Shown here: in pieces, positions 49,808 to 61,026 of the stretch | How the letters are laid out: every line of letters starts with the position of its first letter | How positions within the stretch are numbered: position 1 is the first letter of the stretch | Source: Clostridia bacterium | GTDB taxonomy: Bacteria > Bacillota > Clostridia > Christensenellales > Aristaeellaceae | Assembly: GCA_017463245.1 (NCBI GenBank) | Contig: JAFTPN010000082.1 | Location: 1 to 64,000, forward strand | Direction of reading: 5' to 3' | Length of the DNA stretch: 64,000 bases | Position numbers and translations under genes: made by a program | The notes under the pieces: model-generated | What the model was told of the DNA's origin: nothing | Database searches by the model: none | The model's input: the letters and a program-made list of their open reading frames with translations, nothing else

Positions 49808-51520
49808 TTATTCAGCCTTGGGTTCCTCGACCTTCTTCTTGCGGGAAGCACGGGGCTTCTTCACAGGAGCCTCGGCGGTCTCGGCAGGAGCTTCCTCGGC
49901 CTTGGCCTTCTTGGCACGGGTCTTCTTCACGGGAGCCTCGGCAGCCTCTTCCTTCACCTCAGCCTTCTTGGCGCGGGGCTTGCGGGCGGGCTTGGCTTCG
50001 GCTTCACCCTCGGCCTTCACCTTGCGGGTGCGGGGCTTCTTGGCGGGCTTGGGTTCCTCAGCAGGAACTTCCTCCTTCACCACGGAGGCGCACAGCTCCT
50101 CATACATGGCCAGGTACTTGCCAGCAGAGTTGGTCCAGCTGTAGTCGCCGGTCATGCCGCGCTGCTGCAGCTTCTGCCACACGTCCTTGCGGTCGTTGTA
50201 GAAGTCGATGGCGCGCTGGATGGTGTTGAGCATGTCGTGGGCATTGTAGTTGAAGAAGGAGAAGCCGTTGCCCTCGTCGGTGTACTCGTTGTAGGACAGC
50301 ACGGTGTCGCGCAGGCCGCCGGTCTCGCGGACGATCGGCACGGTGCCGTAGCGCAGGGCGATCAGCTGGCTCAGGCCGCAGGGCTCGAACTGGCTGGGCA
50401 TCAGGAACATATCGCAGCCGGCGTAGATCTGGTGCGCCAGGGCGTGATCCATGGTGAAGCGGGCGGCAACCTTGCCCTTGTACTCACCCTCAGCCCAGGA
50501 GAACAGGTTCACATAGCGGCTTTCGCCCATGCCCAGAACCACCAGCTGCACATTCTTCTGCATCAGGTCGCCCATGATGTAGTCCACCAGGTCCAGGCCC
50601 TTCTGGTTGCTCAGGCGGCCCACCATGCCGATGACGGGGATATCCGGGTTCACTTCCAGACCCAGCTTCTGCTGCAGGTCAGCCTTACAGGCGGCCTTGC
50701 CCTCCAGGGTCTCGAAGGTGTAGGTCTGAGCAATGCGGTTGTCGATGGCAGGATCATAGTCCACCATGTCGATGCCGTTCAGGATGCCATGCACGCTCTC
50801 CTTGCGGGCGCGGAGCAGGCCATCCAGACGCTCGCCGTAGTAGGCGGTCTGGATCTCCTCGGAGTAAGAGGGGCTCACGGTGGTGATCACATCAGCATAC
50901 ACCAGGGCAGCCTTCATGAAGTTGGCGCAGCCGTAGCACTCCAGCTTGTCATCCGTCCACAGGCTGTCGCCCAGACCCAGCACGTCCTGCACCTCACGGA
51001 TGCCGAAGATGCCCTGGTACTGCAGGTTGTGAATGGTGTACATGGTCTTCATGTTGGCGAAGAAGGGCAGGTGCGCATACTGGATCTTCAGCAGCGCAGG
51101 GATCATGCCGCTCTGCCAGTCGTGGGCGTGGATCACATCGGGCTGGAAGTCCAGCATGGGCAGGGCGTTCAGCGCGCCGCGGCAGAAGAAGCCAAAGCGC
51201 TCGTACTCATCGCCGCCCAGACCATAAATATAGGGACGGCCAAAGTAGAACTTATTGTCCATGAAGTACCAGGTCACGCCGTCCTGCTGCAGCATTTCAA
51301 TGCCGCAGTACTGGCGGCGCCAGCCCAGCTGCACTTCAAAGTCGCACACATGGGTCATCTGCTGGGTATACTTCTCGGGAATGGAAGCATACAGGGGCAG
51401 GATGACGCGCACGTCATGGCCCTGCTTGGCCAGCACGGGAGCCAGAGCGCCCACCACGTCAGCCAGGCCGCCGGTCTTTACAAAAGGTACGCATTCGCTT
51501 GCGGTAAAAAGAATCTTCAC
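49808..51520 (-). CDS. glgA: Glycogen synthase GlgA with lysine-rich C-terminal tail
   Basis: A 570-residue ADP-glucose-dependent GT5 glycogen synthase. VKTGGLADVVGALAP is the ADP-glucose loop, HAHDWQSGMIPALLK and MVGRLSNQKGLDL are conserved, and MPSQFEPCGLSQLIALRYGT holds the second catalytic region. Family members end at about residue 478, after KYLAMYEELC. Here roughly 90 more residues follow, made of Lys, Arg, Ala, Pro and Glu in blocks such as APVKKTRAKKAK and APVKKPRASRKKK. The tail is probably disordered and resembles histone-H1-like tails. GlgB in the same cluster has a similar one. The start is GTG 51520 after AGGAGG. Last gene of the operon. Confidence 0.95.
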   Translation of the reverse strand: MKILFTASECVPFVKTGGLADVVGALAPVLAKQGHDVRVILPLYASIPEKYTQQMTHVCDFEVQLGWRRQYCGIEMLQQDGVTWYFMDNKFYFGRPYIYGLGGDEYERFGFFCRGALNALPMLDFQPDVIHAHDWQSGMIPALLKIQYAHLPFFANMKTMYTIHNLQYQGIFGIREVQDVLGLGDSLWTDDKLECYGCANFMKAALVYADVITTVSPSYSEEIQTAYYGERLDGLLRARKESVHGILNGIDMVDYDPAIDNRIAQTYTFETLEGKAACKADLQQKLGLEVNPDIPVIGMVGRLSNQKGLDLVDYIMGDLMQKNVQLVVLGMGESRYVNLFSWAEGEYKGKVAARFTMDHALAHQIYAGCDMFLMPSQFEPCGLSQLIALRYGTVPIVRETGGLRDTVLSYNEYTDEGNGFSFFNYNAHDMLNTIQRAIDFYNDRKDVWQKLQQRGMTGDYSWTNSAGKYLAMYEELCASVVKEEVPAEEPKPAKKPRTRKVKAEGEAEAKPARKPRAKKAEVKEEAAEAPVKKTRAKKAKAEEAPAETAEAPVKKPRASRKKKVEEPKAE

Positions 51521-51589
51521 AGTCAGTTGCCTCCTAAAGGTATTGCGGTGCGGGGTCTCCCCCGCAGCTGCGGCGCAGCATCATGAAAG

Positions 51590-51628
51590 GCCGCGCCAAC
51601 GGCTCTTATCATAACCGAATGGCGCGGC
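51590..51628 (-). other. Stem-loop between glgD and glgA
   Basis: GCCGCGCCA/TGGCGCGGC, a perfect 9-bp stem with a 21-base loop, sits in the 123-base gap. On the minus strand CTTTC follows, so it is at most a weak terminator and could adjust the glgD/glgA ratio. Confidence 0.5.
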
Positions 51629-51643
51629 AATTGCAAGTATTTT

Positions 51644-52765
51644 TTAGATGACCACGTTCTTGGCGATCACAATGGGATACACAGCCGGGCCGATCAGGCG
51701 GGCATTGCGCTTGATGGTGGCCTGCTTATCCAGGATGCAGTTCTCGATGTAGGCGTCAGCCTGCACATAGCCGTCCTGCATGATGATGCAGTTCTTCACG
51801 TGGGCGCCGGGGGCGATATGCACGCCGCGGAACAGCACGCTGTTCTCCACCGTGCCTTCGATCACGCAGCCGTCGGCCACCAGGGAGTTCACCACATTGG
51901 CGCTCTCGGTGTAGCGGGCGGGCATTTCGTCGCGCACCTTGGTGAATACGGGCAGAGCGGGGTGGAACAGCTCGCGGCGCTTGGCAGCGTCCAGCACGTC
52001 CATGTTGAACTTGAAGTAGCTCTGCACGGAGTCCATGCGCCAGCAGGGACCCTTGTACTCATAGGCATTCACGCGAGCCTTGCCCTCGGCCACCAGGCGG
52101 ATCAGCACGTCGCGGTTCATGTCGTGGTGGCCGTGAGCCACGCCCTTGTCCACCAGCTGGCGGAGCAGTTCGCGCTTCATCACCAGCACGTCCATGGAGG
52201 TGTTCTCGTAGCTGGGATGGGTGGGATCCACTTCCACGTCGGTCACGTTGCCGGTCTCGTCGATGGAAATGTAGCAGCCATACTCGTCGCGCTGCATGGA
52301 GGGATCCTTGGTGTACATCATGGTGATGTCAGCACCGGATTCCTGGTGGAAGCGCACCAGCTCGGCGATCTTGGCATTGTAGATGATGTTGGAGCCGCTC
52401 AGCACCAGGTATTCCTGCTTGGAGCGGGTGAGGTAATTGGTGTTGGAGCGCAGGGCGTCCAGCATGCCGGAGTACACGCCCACGTTCTCGCGGGTCAGGA
52501 AGGGAGGCAGCACATACATGCCGTCGTTCTTGCCGTGGAGGTCCCATTCCTTGCCGGAGCCCAGGTGATCCATCAGGGAGTGGTAGTTCTTCTGCATGAT
52601 AACGCCCACGTTCTTCACGCCGCCGTTCACCATGGAGGAAACCAGGAAGTCGATCACGCGATAGCGGCCCAGCACAGGCAGAGCGGCGATGGCGCGGGTC
52701 ATGGTCAATTCGCGCAGGCGGGCGTCGTTTTCACCGGTGTAGATTACACCCATAACGTTTTTCAT
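51644..52765 (-). CDS. glgD: GlgD subunit of glucose-1-phosphate adenylyltransferase
   Basis: A 373-residue GlgC paralogue. The nucleotidyltransferase loop GGxGxRL of GlgC is replaced by YTGENDARLRELT, and LPVLGRYRVIDFLVSS replaces the usual [13 protein letters not shown], so it is the non-catalytic partner known from Firmicutes. The C-terminal left-handed beta-helix (VENSVLFRGVHIAPGAHVKN) is present. It is expected to form a heterotetramer with GlgC and alter its regulation. ATG 52765 has AAAGGA nine bases upstream; the earlier in-frame TTG lies on the SD. Confidence 0.94.
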   Translation of the reverse strand: MKNVMGVIYTGENDARLRELTMTRAIAALPVLGRYRVIDFLVSSMVNGGVKNVGVIMQKNYHSLMDHLGSGKEWDLHGKNDGMYVLPPFLTRENVGVYSGMLDALRSNTNYLTRSKQEYLVLSGSNIIYNAKIAELVRFHQESGADITMMYTKDPSMQRDEYGCYISIDETGNVTDVEVDPTHPSYENTSMDVLVMKRELLRQLVDKGVAHGHHDMNRDVLIRLVAEGKARVNAYEYKGPCWRMDSVQSYFKFNMDVLDAAKRRELFHPALPVFTKVRDEMPARYTESANVVNSLVADGCVIEGTVENSVLFRGVHIAPGAHVKNCIIMQDGYVQADAYIENCILDKQATIKRNARLIGPAVYPIVIAKNVVI

Positions 52766-52798
52766 GGAATTCAATCCTTTCGCTGCATGATGAAGGGG

Positions 52799-53983
52799 TT
52801 AATACTCGGTGTTCTCGTCCACCTGCACACCGGCGGCAACCTTCACGCCGGCAGGCACGGTGATACCGGTGCCGACCACGGCAATGTTGCCGGTCTCTTC
52901 GCCAACAAAACTGCCCGCGCCCACAACGGCGTTTTCGGACACGATGGCACGACGGACGACCGCGCCACGCTTGATGACGGAACCGGGCATGATCACACTA
53001 TCCTGCACGCAGGCGCCCTCTTCGATGGTGACGCCGGCGAAGATCACAGAGTGCTTCACATTGCCAAACACTTCGCAGCCTTCGGTCACCAGGCTGTCCT
53101 CGACCACAGCGCCCTTGGCGATGTAGTGGGGAGCCAGGCCGGGGTTGCGGGCGTAGATGCGCCACTTCTTGTCATGCAGATCCACGGGCATGGGGGTCTC
53201 CAGCAGATCCATGTTGGCTTCCCACAGGGATTCGATGGTGCCAACGTCCTTCCAGTAGCCATCGAAGTTGTAGGCGCACATCACCTGCTTGTCGGCCAGC
53301 ATGGTGGGGATGATGTTCTTGCCGAAGTCGTTGGAGGACTTCTTGTCCGCCTCGTCGTCGGTCAGGTACTTGCGCAGCTTTTCCCAGGTGAAGATGTACA
53401 CGCCCATGGAAGCCTTGTTGCTCTTGGGGTTCTTGGGCTTCTCTTCGAATTCGATGATGTTGTCCTCGGCATCGGTGTTCATGATGCCAAAGCGGCTGGC
53501 CTCCTCCCACGGCACAGGACGCACGGCGATGGTGGCATCGGCGCCATGGCGGATGTGGAAGTTCAGCATGGCGTTGTAGTCCATCTTGTAGATGTGGTCG
53601 CCAGAGAGGATCAGCACGTAATCGGGGTTGTACTGCTCGATGAAGGCCATGTTCTGATAGATGGCGTTGGCGGTACCACGGTACCACTCGCCCACCTTGC
53701 CCTTCTGGTAGGGGGGCAGCACGAACACGCCGCCGTTGGACAGGTCAAGGTCCCAGGGCGCGCCGGAGCCGATGTAGGCGTTCAGTTCCAGGGGCTGATA
53801 CTGGGTCAGAACGCCCACGGTATCAATGCCGCTGTTGGTGCAGTTGCTCAGGGGGAAGTCGATGATGCGATACTTGCCGCCATAGGGCACAGCCGGCTTG
53901 GCGACGTTCTTGGTCAGGATGCCGAGACGGCTGCCCTGGCCGCCCGCCAGAAGCATGGCAATACAAGTCTTCTTTCTCATCAT
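52799..53983 (-). CDS. glgC: Glucose-1-phosphate adenylyltransferase GlgC
   Basis: A 394-residue enzyme making ADP-glucose from glucose-1-phosphate and ATP, the committed step of glycogen synthesis. [20 protein letters not shown] is the catalytic nucleotide loop, [17 protein letters not shown] the substrate region, and [13 protein letters not shown] the metal site. A beta-helix C-terminus follows. The start is the first of two ATGs, with AAGGAG 11 bases upstream. It lies between glgB and glgD. Confidence 0.95.
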   Translation of the reverse strand: MMRKKTCIAMLLAGGQGSRLGILTKNVAKPAVPYGGKYRIIDFPLSNCTNSGIDTVGVLTQYQPLELNAYIGSGAPWDLDLSNGGVFVLPPYQKGKVGEWYRGTANAIYQNMAFIEQYNPDYVLILSGDHIYKMDYNAMLNFHIRHGADATIAVRPVPWEEASRFGIMNTDAEDNIIEFEEKPKNPKSNKASMGVYIFTWEKLRKYLTDDEADKKSSNDFGKNIIPTMLADKQVMCAYNFDGYWKDVGTIESLWEANMDLLETPMPVDLHDKKWRIYARNPGLAPHYIAKGAVVEDSLVTEGCEVFGNVKHSVIFAGVTIEEGACVQDSVIMPGSVIKRGAVVRRAIVSENAVVGAGSFVGEETGNIAVVGTGITVPAGVKVAAGVQVDENTEY

Positions 53984-54075
53984 GGGGAAACACGCTCCTT
54001 ACAATTGTTCCTTTTGCGGAAACCACCATGGGGTATCGGCCATCCGCAAAAGCGAATAGCACAGTATGCAAAGGC

Positions 54076-56205
54076 TTATTCAGCCGTTTTGCCTTGGTTT
54101 TCGGTGACCTCGGTCACCTTTTTGCAGGTGCGGCGGACGGGCTTCTTCTCCCCTTCCGGCGCAGCCTCCTTGGGTTTGCGGGTACGCTTGGGCTTGTCAG
54201 GCGCAGGGGCAGCCTTGGGCTTCACCTTGTCGTACTTGAAGTACACGGTGGCCAGCGGCGGCACCACGATCTCGGCGCTGTACTGGAACTCGCCCTGGGG
54301 GATCTCCTCCACCTTGATGGGCTTGGGGTTCCCCTTGCCGGAGCCCGCATAGGCCTGGCTGTCGGTGTTCATGATCTCGGTGATCTTGCCGCCCATGGGC
54401 AGACCCAGCCGATACACGGGAATGTACTGGGGCGTGAAGTTGGTCACACACAGCACAGACTTGCCCTTCTTGTCCGTGCGGATAAAGGCCACCACGCTGT
54501 TGTTCTGGTCGTTGGCCTGGCTCCACTGGAAGCCGTCCCATCCGCCATCCACCTCGTACATGGCCGGGGTATTCTTGTAGAAGAAGTTCAATTCCCGCAC
54601 GCACTTCTGCAGTTCGGGATGCTTCTCATAGAGCAGCAGGAACCAGTCCAGCTGGTCGTCGAAGCGCCACTCCATGAACTGGCCGAACTCCCCGCCCATG
54701 AACAATAGCTTCTTGCCCGGGTGCGCCATGGTGTAGCCATACAGGGCGCGCAGGCCTGCAAATTTCTGCCACAGGTCACCGGGCTGCTTGTCGATCATGG
54801 AGAGCTTGCCATGCACCACCTCATCGTGGGAGAAGGGCAGGATAAAGTTCTCCGAGAAGGCGTAGAACAGCGAGAAGGTCAGCTTGTCGTGGTGCCACTT
54901 GCGGTCAATGGGATCGTTCTTGATGTAGGCCAGGGTGTCGTTCATCCAGCCCATGTTCCACTTGAAGGTGAAGCCCAGGCCGCCTTCCCAGGCAGGCCGG
55001 GTCACATTGGGGAAGTTATGGGATTCCTCCGCAATGGTCATCACGCCGGGGAAATCGTGGCGCACGGTGGCGTTCAGCTTCTGGAAGAAGGAGATGGCCT
55101 CCAGGTTTTCCCGCCCGCCAAACTGATTGGGCAGCCATTCCATGCCATCACGGCAGAAATCGTAATACAGCATGGAGCTCACAGCATCCACCCGCAGGCC
55201 GTCGGCATGGTACCAGTCCAGCCAGAAGCAGGCGTTGCTCAGCAGGAAGGAGCGCACCTCGCCCCGGGCAAAGTCGAACAGGTAGGTGCCCCATTGGGGC
55301 ATTTCGCCCCGGCGGGGATCGGGATGCTCAAAGCAGCAGGTGCCATCAAACCGCCCCAGGCCGAATGCATCCTTGGGGAAATGAGCAGGCACCCAGTCCA
55401 GGATCACGCCAATGCCTGCCTGATGGCAGCGGTCGATCAGCGCCATCAGCGCCTGAGGTTCGCCATAGCGGGCTGTGGCAGCGTAGTAGCCGCTCACCTG
55501 ATAGCCCCAGGACATGTCCAGGGGATGCTCCATCACCGGCAGGAATTCCACATGGGTGTAGCCCATTTCCAGCACATAGGGGATCAGCTTGTCGCCGATC
55601 TCCTCATAGGTGAGCATACGCCCCTTGTCGTCCTTGCCCTCGCCCACCAGGCCGCCACCCTGCTTGGTGGAGCCTTCGCGCATCCAGGATCCCAGATGCA
55701 CCTCATACACATTCATGGGCGTGGTGAAAACGTCCTTATCCTGGCGGCGCTCCATCCATTGGGCGTCCTGCCAGCGGTAGCTTTCCAGGTCACACAGCAC
55801 CGAGGCGGTGTTGGGGCGGTTCTGCATGGCAAAACCGAAGGGATCGGCCTTCTCACGCCATACGCCGTCAGCACCTTCGATCGCATATTTATAGGTTTTC
55901 AGCTTCTTCTCCGCATCCTCATAGTTATAACGCTCCGGATCAGATGCGGGGTCAAACATGGAGGCCGGAAGGCGAATCTCCCATATGCCGTCATACTGCT
56001 TGACCATCGGGCAAACGTTCTTGTCCCATCGGCAGAATTCGCCGATCAGCGAAACCTGCCTGGCGTTGGGCGCCCACACGGCAAAATGCCACATGGCCTG
56101 TCCATCCTGCTCCACCGTATGCGCGCCCAGCATTTCATAAGCGCGTCGGCTTTCTCCCTGGTGAAACCATTCCCGTACTTCCGCATTGGGCGCGACATAG
56201 CGCAT
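54076..56205 (-). CDS. glgB: 1,4-alpha-glucan branching enzyme GlgB with basic tail
   Basis: A 709-residue GH13 branching enzyme. An N-terminal CBM48-like domain (WAPNARQVSLIGEFCRWD) precedes the barrel: GVILDWVPAHFPKD, the nucleophile in DGLRVDAVSSMLYYD, the acid in TIAEESHNFP, and FILPFSHDEVVHGK. After the final beta domain a tail of about 50 residues, rich in Lys, Arg and Pro (DKPKRTRKPKEAAPEGEKKP), extends beyond usual branching enzymes. ATG 56205 has AGGTG five bases upstream and is preferred over TTG 56223. First gene of the glg operon. Confidence 0.95.
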   Translation of the reverse strand: MRYVAPNAEVREWFHQGESRRAYEMLGAHTVEQDGQAMWHFAVWAPNARQVSLIGEFCRWDKNVCPMVKQYDGIWEIRLPASMFDPASDPERYNYEDAEKKLKTYKYAIEGADGVWREKADPFGFAMQNRPNTASVLCDLESYRWQDAQWMERRQDKDVFTTPMNVYEVHLGSWMREGSTKQGGGLVGEGKDDKGRMLTYEEIGDKLIPYVLEMGYTHVEFLPVMEHPLDMSWGYQVSGYYAATARYGEPQALMALIDRCHQAGIGVILDWVPAHFPKDAFGLGRFDGTCCFEHPDPRRGEMPQWGTYLFDFARGEVRSFLLSNACFWLDWYHADGLRVDAVSSMLYYDFCRDGMEWLPNQFGGRENLEAISFFQKLNATVRHDFPGVMTIAEESHNFPNVTRPAWEGGLGFTFKWNMGWMNDTLAYIKNDPIDRKWHHDKLTFSLFYAFSENFILPFSHDEVVHGKLSMIDKQPGDLWQKFAGLRALYGYTMAHPGKKLLFMGGEFGQFMEWRFDDQLDWFLLLYEKHPELQKCVRELNFFYKNTPAMYEVDGGWDGFQWSQANDQNNSVVAFIRTDKKGKSVLCVTNFTPQYIPVYRLGLPMGGKITEIMNTDSQAYAGSGKGNPKPIKVEEIPQGEFQYSAEIVVPPLATVYFKYDKVKPKAAPAPDKPKRTRKPKEAAPEGEKKPVRRTCKKVTEVTENQGKTAE

Positions 56206-56273
56206 GGCTGCACCTGCTTTCAACTTTACTATTGCTTGACTGGCAAAATTCCGTCACATATTCCACATTTGTT

Positions 56274-56302
56274 ATTGTCCCACATTTATGCACTTTCGTC
56301 AA
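56274..56302 (-). promoter_or_regulatory. Promoter of the glg operon
   Basis: Minus strand: TTGACG, a 17-base spacer, and GACAAT, about 70 bases before glgB. The rest of the AT-rich gap (56303-56450) shows no other clear promoter; a sporulation-type promoter for the next operon may lie there but I cannot define one. Confidence 0.65.
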
Positions 56303-56462
56303 GGTATTAGATGAAATTTGTCAAGATTCTTTCAAAAAGCAAAACATTTTTACAGCCATTTGCCGATGCATTTGGAAACATTTCCACCATATGGGACAAA
56401 AACATAATCAAAACCCGTCATGCATAGGCTCCTGCATCCCTCTTTGGAAAGGAGCCTTCGCC

Positions 56463-56642
56463 GTGAAGGACGCCTTCATCAACCGACTCTACGCCTTCGT
56501 GCTGCTTGCGGCGCTGCTATGGGTGCTGCTGGGTGCGCCGCTCCTCCCCGCAGAGTGGCAGGATGTCCCCCACCGCATCGCCCTCATGGTGCGGCAGCTG
56601 CCCGGCCGCATGGCCACCCTGCTTGCCCATTGGCTTGCATGA
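56463..56642 (+). CDS. Small single-pass membrane protein upstream of the SpoIIQ-like gene
   Basis: A 59-residue frame starting at GTG 56463, eight bases after AAAGGAG. One membrane segment, YAFVLLAALLWVLLGAPLL, follows a short basic start, and the rest (PHRIALMVRQLPGRMATLL) is amphipathic and basic. I do not recognise a family. It lies 43 bases before the SpoIIQ-like gene in the same direction. Too small for strong statistics, but the ribosome binding site and membrane helix support it. Confidence 0.55.
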   Translation: MKDAFINRLYAFVLLAALLWVLLGAPLLPAEWQDVPHRIALMVRQLPGRMATLLAHWLA

Positions 56643-56685
56643 AAACCGCGCCCGCTGGTCAACCTACCCTTCCGGGGGTGAAGGT

Positions 56686-57348
56686 ATGGCTTCCATCAAG
56701 TCAGCGTGGAGAGCATTTGCGGCGGGGTACACCCGCTTTGTGGAGCGGCAGGGCTTCCTGATCATTCTCATGGCCTGCATCGGCGTCATTGCCGGAACCG
56801 CCGCGTGGACGAACCAGGCGCAGCCGCCCCTTGTGCAGCCTACGCCGCCCGTGGGGGACGCCGCCTCCGTGGCGCAGCTCCAGCAGCAATCCCTGCGGGA
56901 TGCCGCCACGCCCACGCCTGCCCCCACCGCCGTGCCCCAGGTGTTTCAGCCGCCGCTGGAGACCATCTCCGTGCTGCGCAACTTCGATGCCACCCGCATG
57001 GTACAGTCCGGCGTCACCGGGCTGTGGCAGCTCCACGATGCCCTCGACCTCCGCTGTGCTGCGGGCGACCCCGTCCGCGCCATGGCAGACGGTACCGTGA
57101 CCGCCGCCAGCAGCAAGGGGCTGATGGGCGCCACCGTCACCATCGACCACGGCGAGGGCGTCACCGCCCAATATGCTGGTATGGCCATGCTCTCTGGTCT
57201 GCGGGAAGGTGATCCCGTGGAGGCCGGGCAGACCATCGGCTTTGGCGGCAATACGGTGCTGGATGAAAGCGATCTGGAACCCCACCTGCATCTGCGTGTC
57301 ACCCGCAACGGTGCAGCGGTGGATCCCCTCTCCCTTCTTCGTGATTAA
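56686..57348 (+). CDS. SpoIIQ-like membrane protein with M23/LytM domain
   Basis: A 220-residue protein: a short cytoplasmic start, one membrane segment (FLIILMACIGVIAGTAAW), a proline-rich linker, and a C-terminal LytM domain. Zinc ligands of active M23 endopeptidases are present: H-x3-D in LHDALDL and H-x-H in LEPHLHLRV. Clostridial SpoIIQ keeps these ligands and forms the SpoIIQ-SpoIIIAH channel between forespore and mother cell; this size and layout fit. A vegetative LytM protein is the alternative. ATG 56686 has GGTGAAGG upstream. glmS follows 18 bases later. Confidence 0.75.
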   Translation: MASIKSAWRAFAAGYTRFVERQGFLIILMACIGVIAGTAAWTNQAQPPLVQPTPPVGDAASVAQLQQQSLRDAATPTPAPTAVPQVFQPPLETISVLRNFDATRMVQSGVTGLWQLHDALDLRCAAGDPVRAMADGTVTAASSKGLMGATVTIDHGEGVTAQYAGMAMLSGLREGDPVEAGQTIGFGGNTVLDESDLEPHLHLRVTRNGAAVDPLSLLRD

Positions 57349-57366
57349 GCCTGTGGAGGTGCAGCT

Positions 57367-59200
<1,834 letters not shown>

Positions 59201-59202
<2 letters not shown>

Positions 59203-59235
59203 GAGGGCTGCTGGTTCATCGCCAGCAGCCCTCTT
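59201..59235. terminator. Bidirectional terminator after glmS
   Basis: A perfect 14-bp stem AAGAGGGCTGCTGG/CCAGCAGCCCTCTT with a seven-base loop, between convergent genes; the glmS stop overlaps it. Confidence 0.88.
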
Positions 59236-59240
59236 CTGCC

Positions 59241-61007
59241 TTACAGCTTCGTGTCAAACAGGCCGCAGAAGCTGTCAATGGGATCCTTGCCCTTAAATGC
59301 CTCGGGGCCGCCCACCAGACCCTCCACTAGCGCGTCAAGGGTGCTGGGCTTGGCATCGTAGGCATTGATGTAGGTGCGCAGCTGGGGCGCATCCGCCAGC
59401 ATGGTGGGCGCATTCACGCTCACGCCCACCACGGGCAGCTCGTACACATACCACGGGATCTCGCCGCCGCCCTTGCTCATGCCGAAGGCGGGACGGCCGT
59501 TGGCTACGTCAAACAGGGTGATCACCAGATCCTGCTGGCTCTTGAAGTCCTCAATGGCGTTCTTGCCGGCGAAATACAGGTTCAGGCTGGGCTTTTCGCC
59601 CTTGGCAAGCTGCTCCTTGATCTTCTCCAGCGGGCTGACGTAGATGAAAGCATCAAAGCCCTTTTCGATCAGGCGATCCCGCAGCTCTTCCGCGGGCGTC
59701 TTGCGAGCACCAGCGCCGCCCATGGCCATCTGCACCAGGAAATCCATGGGGCCAGCCGCGCCCTTCACCGGCACGATCATGATGCGCTTGTACTTTTCAG
59801 GGGTCAGGGGCAGCACGCCCTCGTCCTTGTACTTCACCAGGGTCACAGCGTCGCGGCTGATGGCCTCGCTGGCAGCCTTGTATTCATCCTTGCCCAGCAC
59901 GGGAGCTTCCGCAGGCACGATGTCTTCCTTGGCCTTCTTGTTCAGACCCATGTGCGCCTTCAGACCCAGGATGCGGCTCAGCGCCTCCACCATGCGCTCT
60001 TCGCTGATGACGCCGGTCTTGTAGGCGTCCAGCATGGTGTTGAAATCCTCCTCGGGATCGTTGAAGAACAGGAACATATCGCAGCCAGCGTTGATGGAAG
60101 CGGGCAGCATTTCCTTGCGGGTCATGCGGTTGGTCATGCCCACCATGTGGGAGGCGTCGGTCACCACCATGCCATTGAAGCCCAGCTTGTCGCGCAAAAG
60201 ACCGGTCATGATCTCCGGGCAGAGGGTAGCGGGCATCATTTCATCATCGGTGATGCTGGGCTTCACCTCGCGCATATAAGTGGGCATCATGATGTGGCCG
60301 CCCATAATGGCGTCCAGGTCAGCGTCGATCAGAGTCTTGTACACCTTGCCGTAGGTGGCCATCCACTCTTCTTCGCCGAAGTAGTTCACATTGTTGGACA
60401 GGTGGGCATCGCGGAAGTCCTGGCCGTTGCCGGGGAAATGCTTGGCCGCGCAGGCATAGCCGGGAATGGTGTGGGCGCCCTCCAGGTAGGCCTTGCTCAT
60501 GTCGGCCACCTGGTCAGCGTCGGTGCCGAAGGCGCGAGCCACCACCTCGGTGTTCTCCCAGTTGTAGTGGATGTCGCACACGGGGGCAAAGGCCATGTTG
60601 CAGCCGATGGAGGCAGCCTCCTCGTTGGACATGCGACCCAGGTCATGGGCATACTGGCGGTTGCCGGTGGCGCCGATCTTGATGCCGCTGGCAATGAAGG
60701 TGCCATCGGAGCAGGCGCCGTTGCCGCCGGTCTCGGTATTGCAGGCAATGATCACCGGCACCTTGGCATACTTCTGCAGGATGCGGTTCTGCATCTGCAC
60801 GGCCGCGCCGGGCATATTGTTGTAGCGGCAGCCGCCCAGGTGATACTTCTCCATCAGTTCACGCAGATAGTTCTCGTCCACGCCCGCCGTGAGCTGGAAA
60901 AACAGCTGACCCACCTTTTCCTCGGCAGTCATACCGGCGATGGTGTCATTCACCCATTGGATATCTTCGTCAGACAGATAATAGGGCTTGGCCTTCAAAT
61001 TCACCAT
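59241..61007 (-). CDS. GH3-family glycosidase, NagZ-like
   Basis: A 588-residue cytoplasmic GH3 enzyme. CAAKHFPGNGQDFRDAHLS carries the NagZ-type K-H-F-P-G motif and the D-x-H acid/base dyad of beta-N-acetylhexosaminidases, and GFNGMVVTDASHMVGM holds the nucleophile aspartate. A C-terminal alpha/beta domain (about 390-588) is longer than in short NagZ. The His dyad favours N-acetylglucosaminidase or phosphorylase activity over beta-glucosidase. There is no signal peptide, so the substrate is imported, for example a muropeptide or chitobiose-like sugar. ATG 61007 has AAGGAG nine bases upstream. The HAD hydrolase upstream is in the same operon. Confidence 0.85.
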   Translation of the reverse strand: MVNLKAKPYYLSDEDIQWVNDTIAGMTAEEKVGQLFFQLTAGVDENYLRELMEKYHLGGCRYNNMPGAAVQMQNRILQKYAKVPVIIACNTETGGNGACSDGTFIASGIKIGATGNRQYAHDLGRMSNEEAASIGCNMAFAPVCDIHYNWENTEVVARAFGTDADQVADMSKAYLEGAHTIPGYACAAKHFPGNGQDFRDAHLSNNVNYFGEEEWMATYGKVYKTLIDADLDAIMGGHIMMPTYMREVKPSITDDEMMPATLCPEIMTGLLRDKLGFNGMVVTDASHMVGMTNRMTRKEMLPASINAGCDMFLFFNDPEEDFNTMLDAYKTGVISEERMVEALSRILGLKAHMGLNKKAKEDIVPAEAPVLGKDEYKAASEAISRDAVTLVKYKDEGVLPLTPEKYKRIMIVPVKGAAGPMDFLVQMAMGGAGARKTPAEELRDRLIEKGFDAFIYVSPLEKIKEQLAKGEKPSLNLYFAGKNAIEDFKSQQDLVITLFDVANGRPAFGMSKGGGEIPWYVYELPVVGVSVNAPTMLADAPQLRTYINAYDAKPSTLDALVEGLVGGPEAFKGKDPIDSFCGLFDTKL

Positions 61008-61026
61008 AATCATCTTCTCCTTTCTA

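Noticed and set aside
51800..54352. Open frame of 850 codons on the + strand
   Set aside because: Antisense to glgD and glgC; His/Val/Gly-rich translation without any family feature.
57349..57366. Possible glmS ribozyme
   Set aside because: Only 18 bases separate glmS from the preceding gene, and no ribozyme core is visible.
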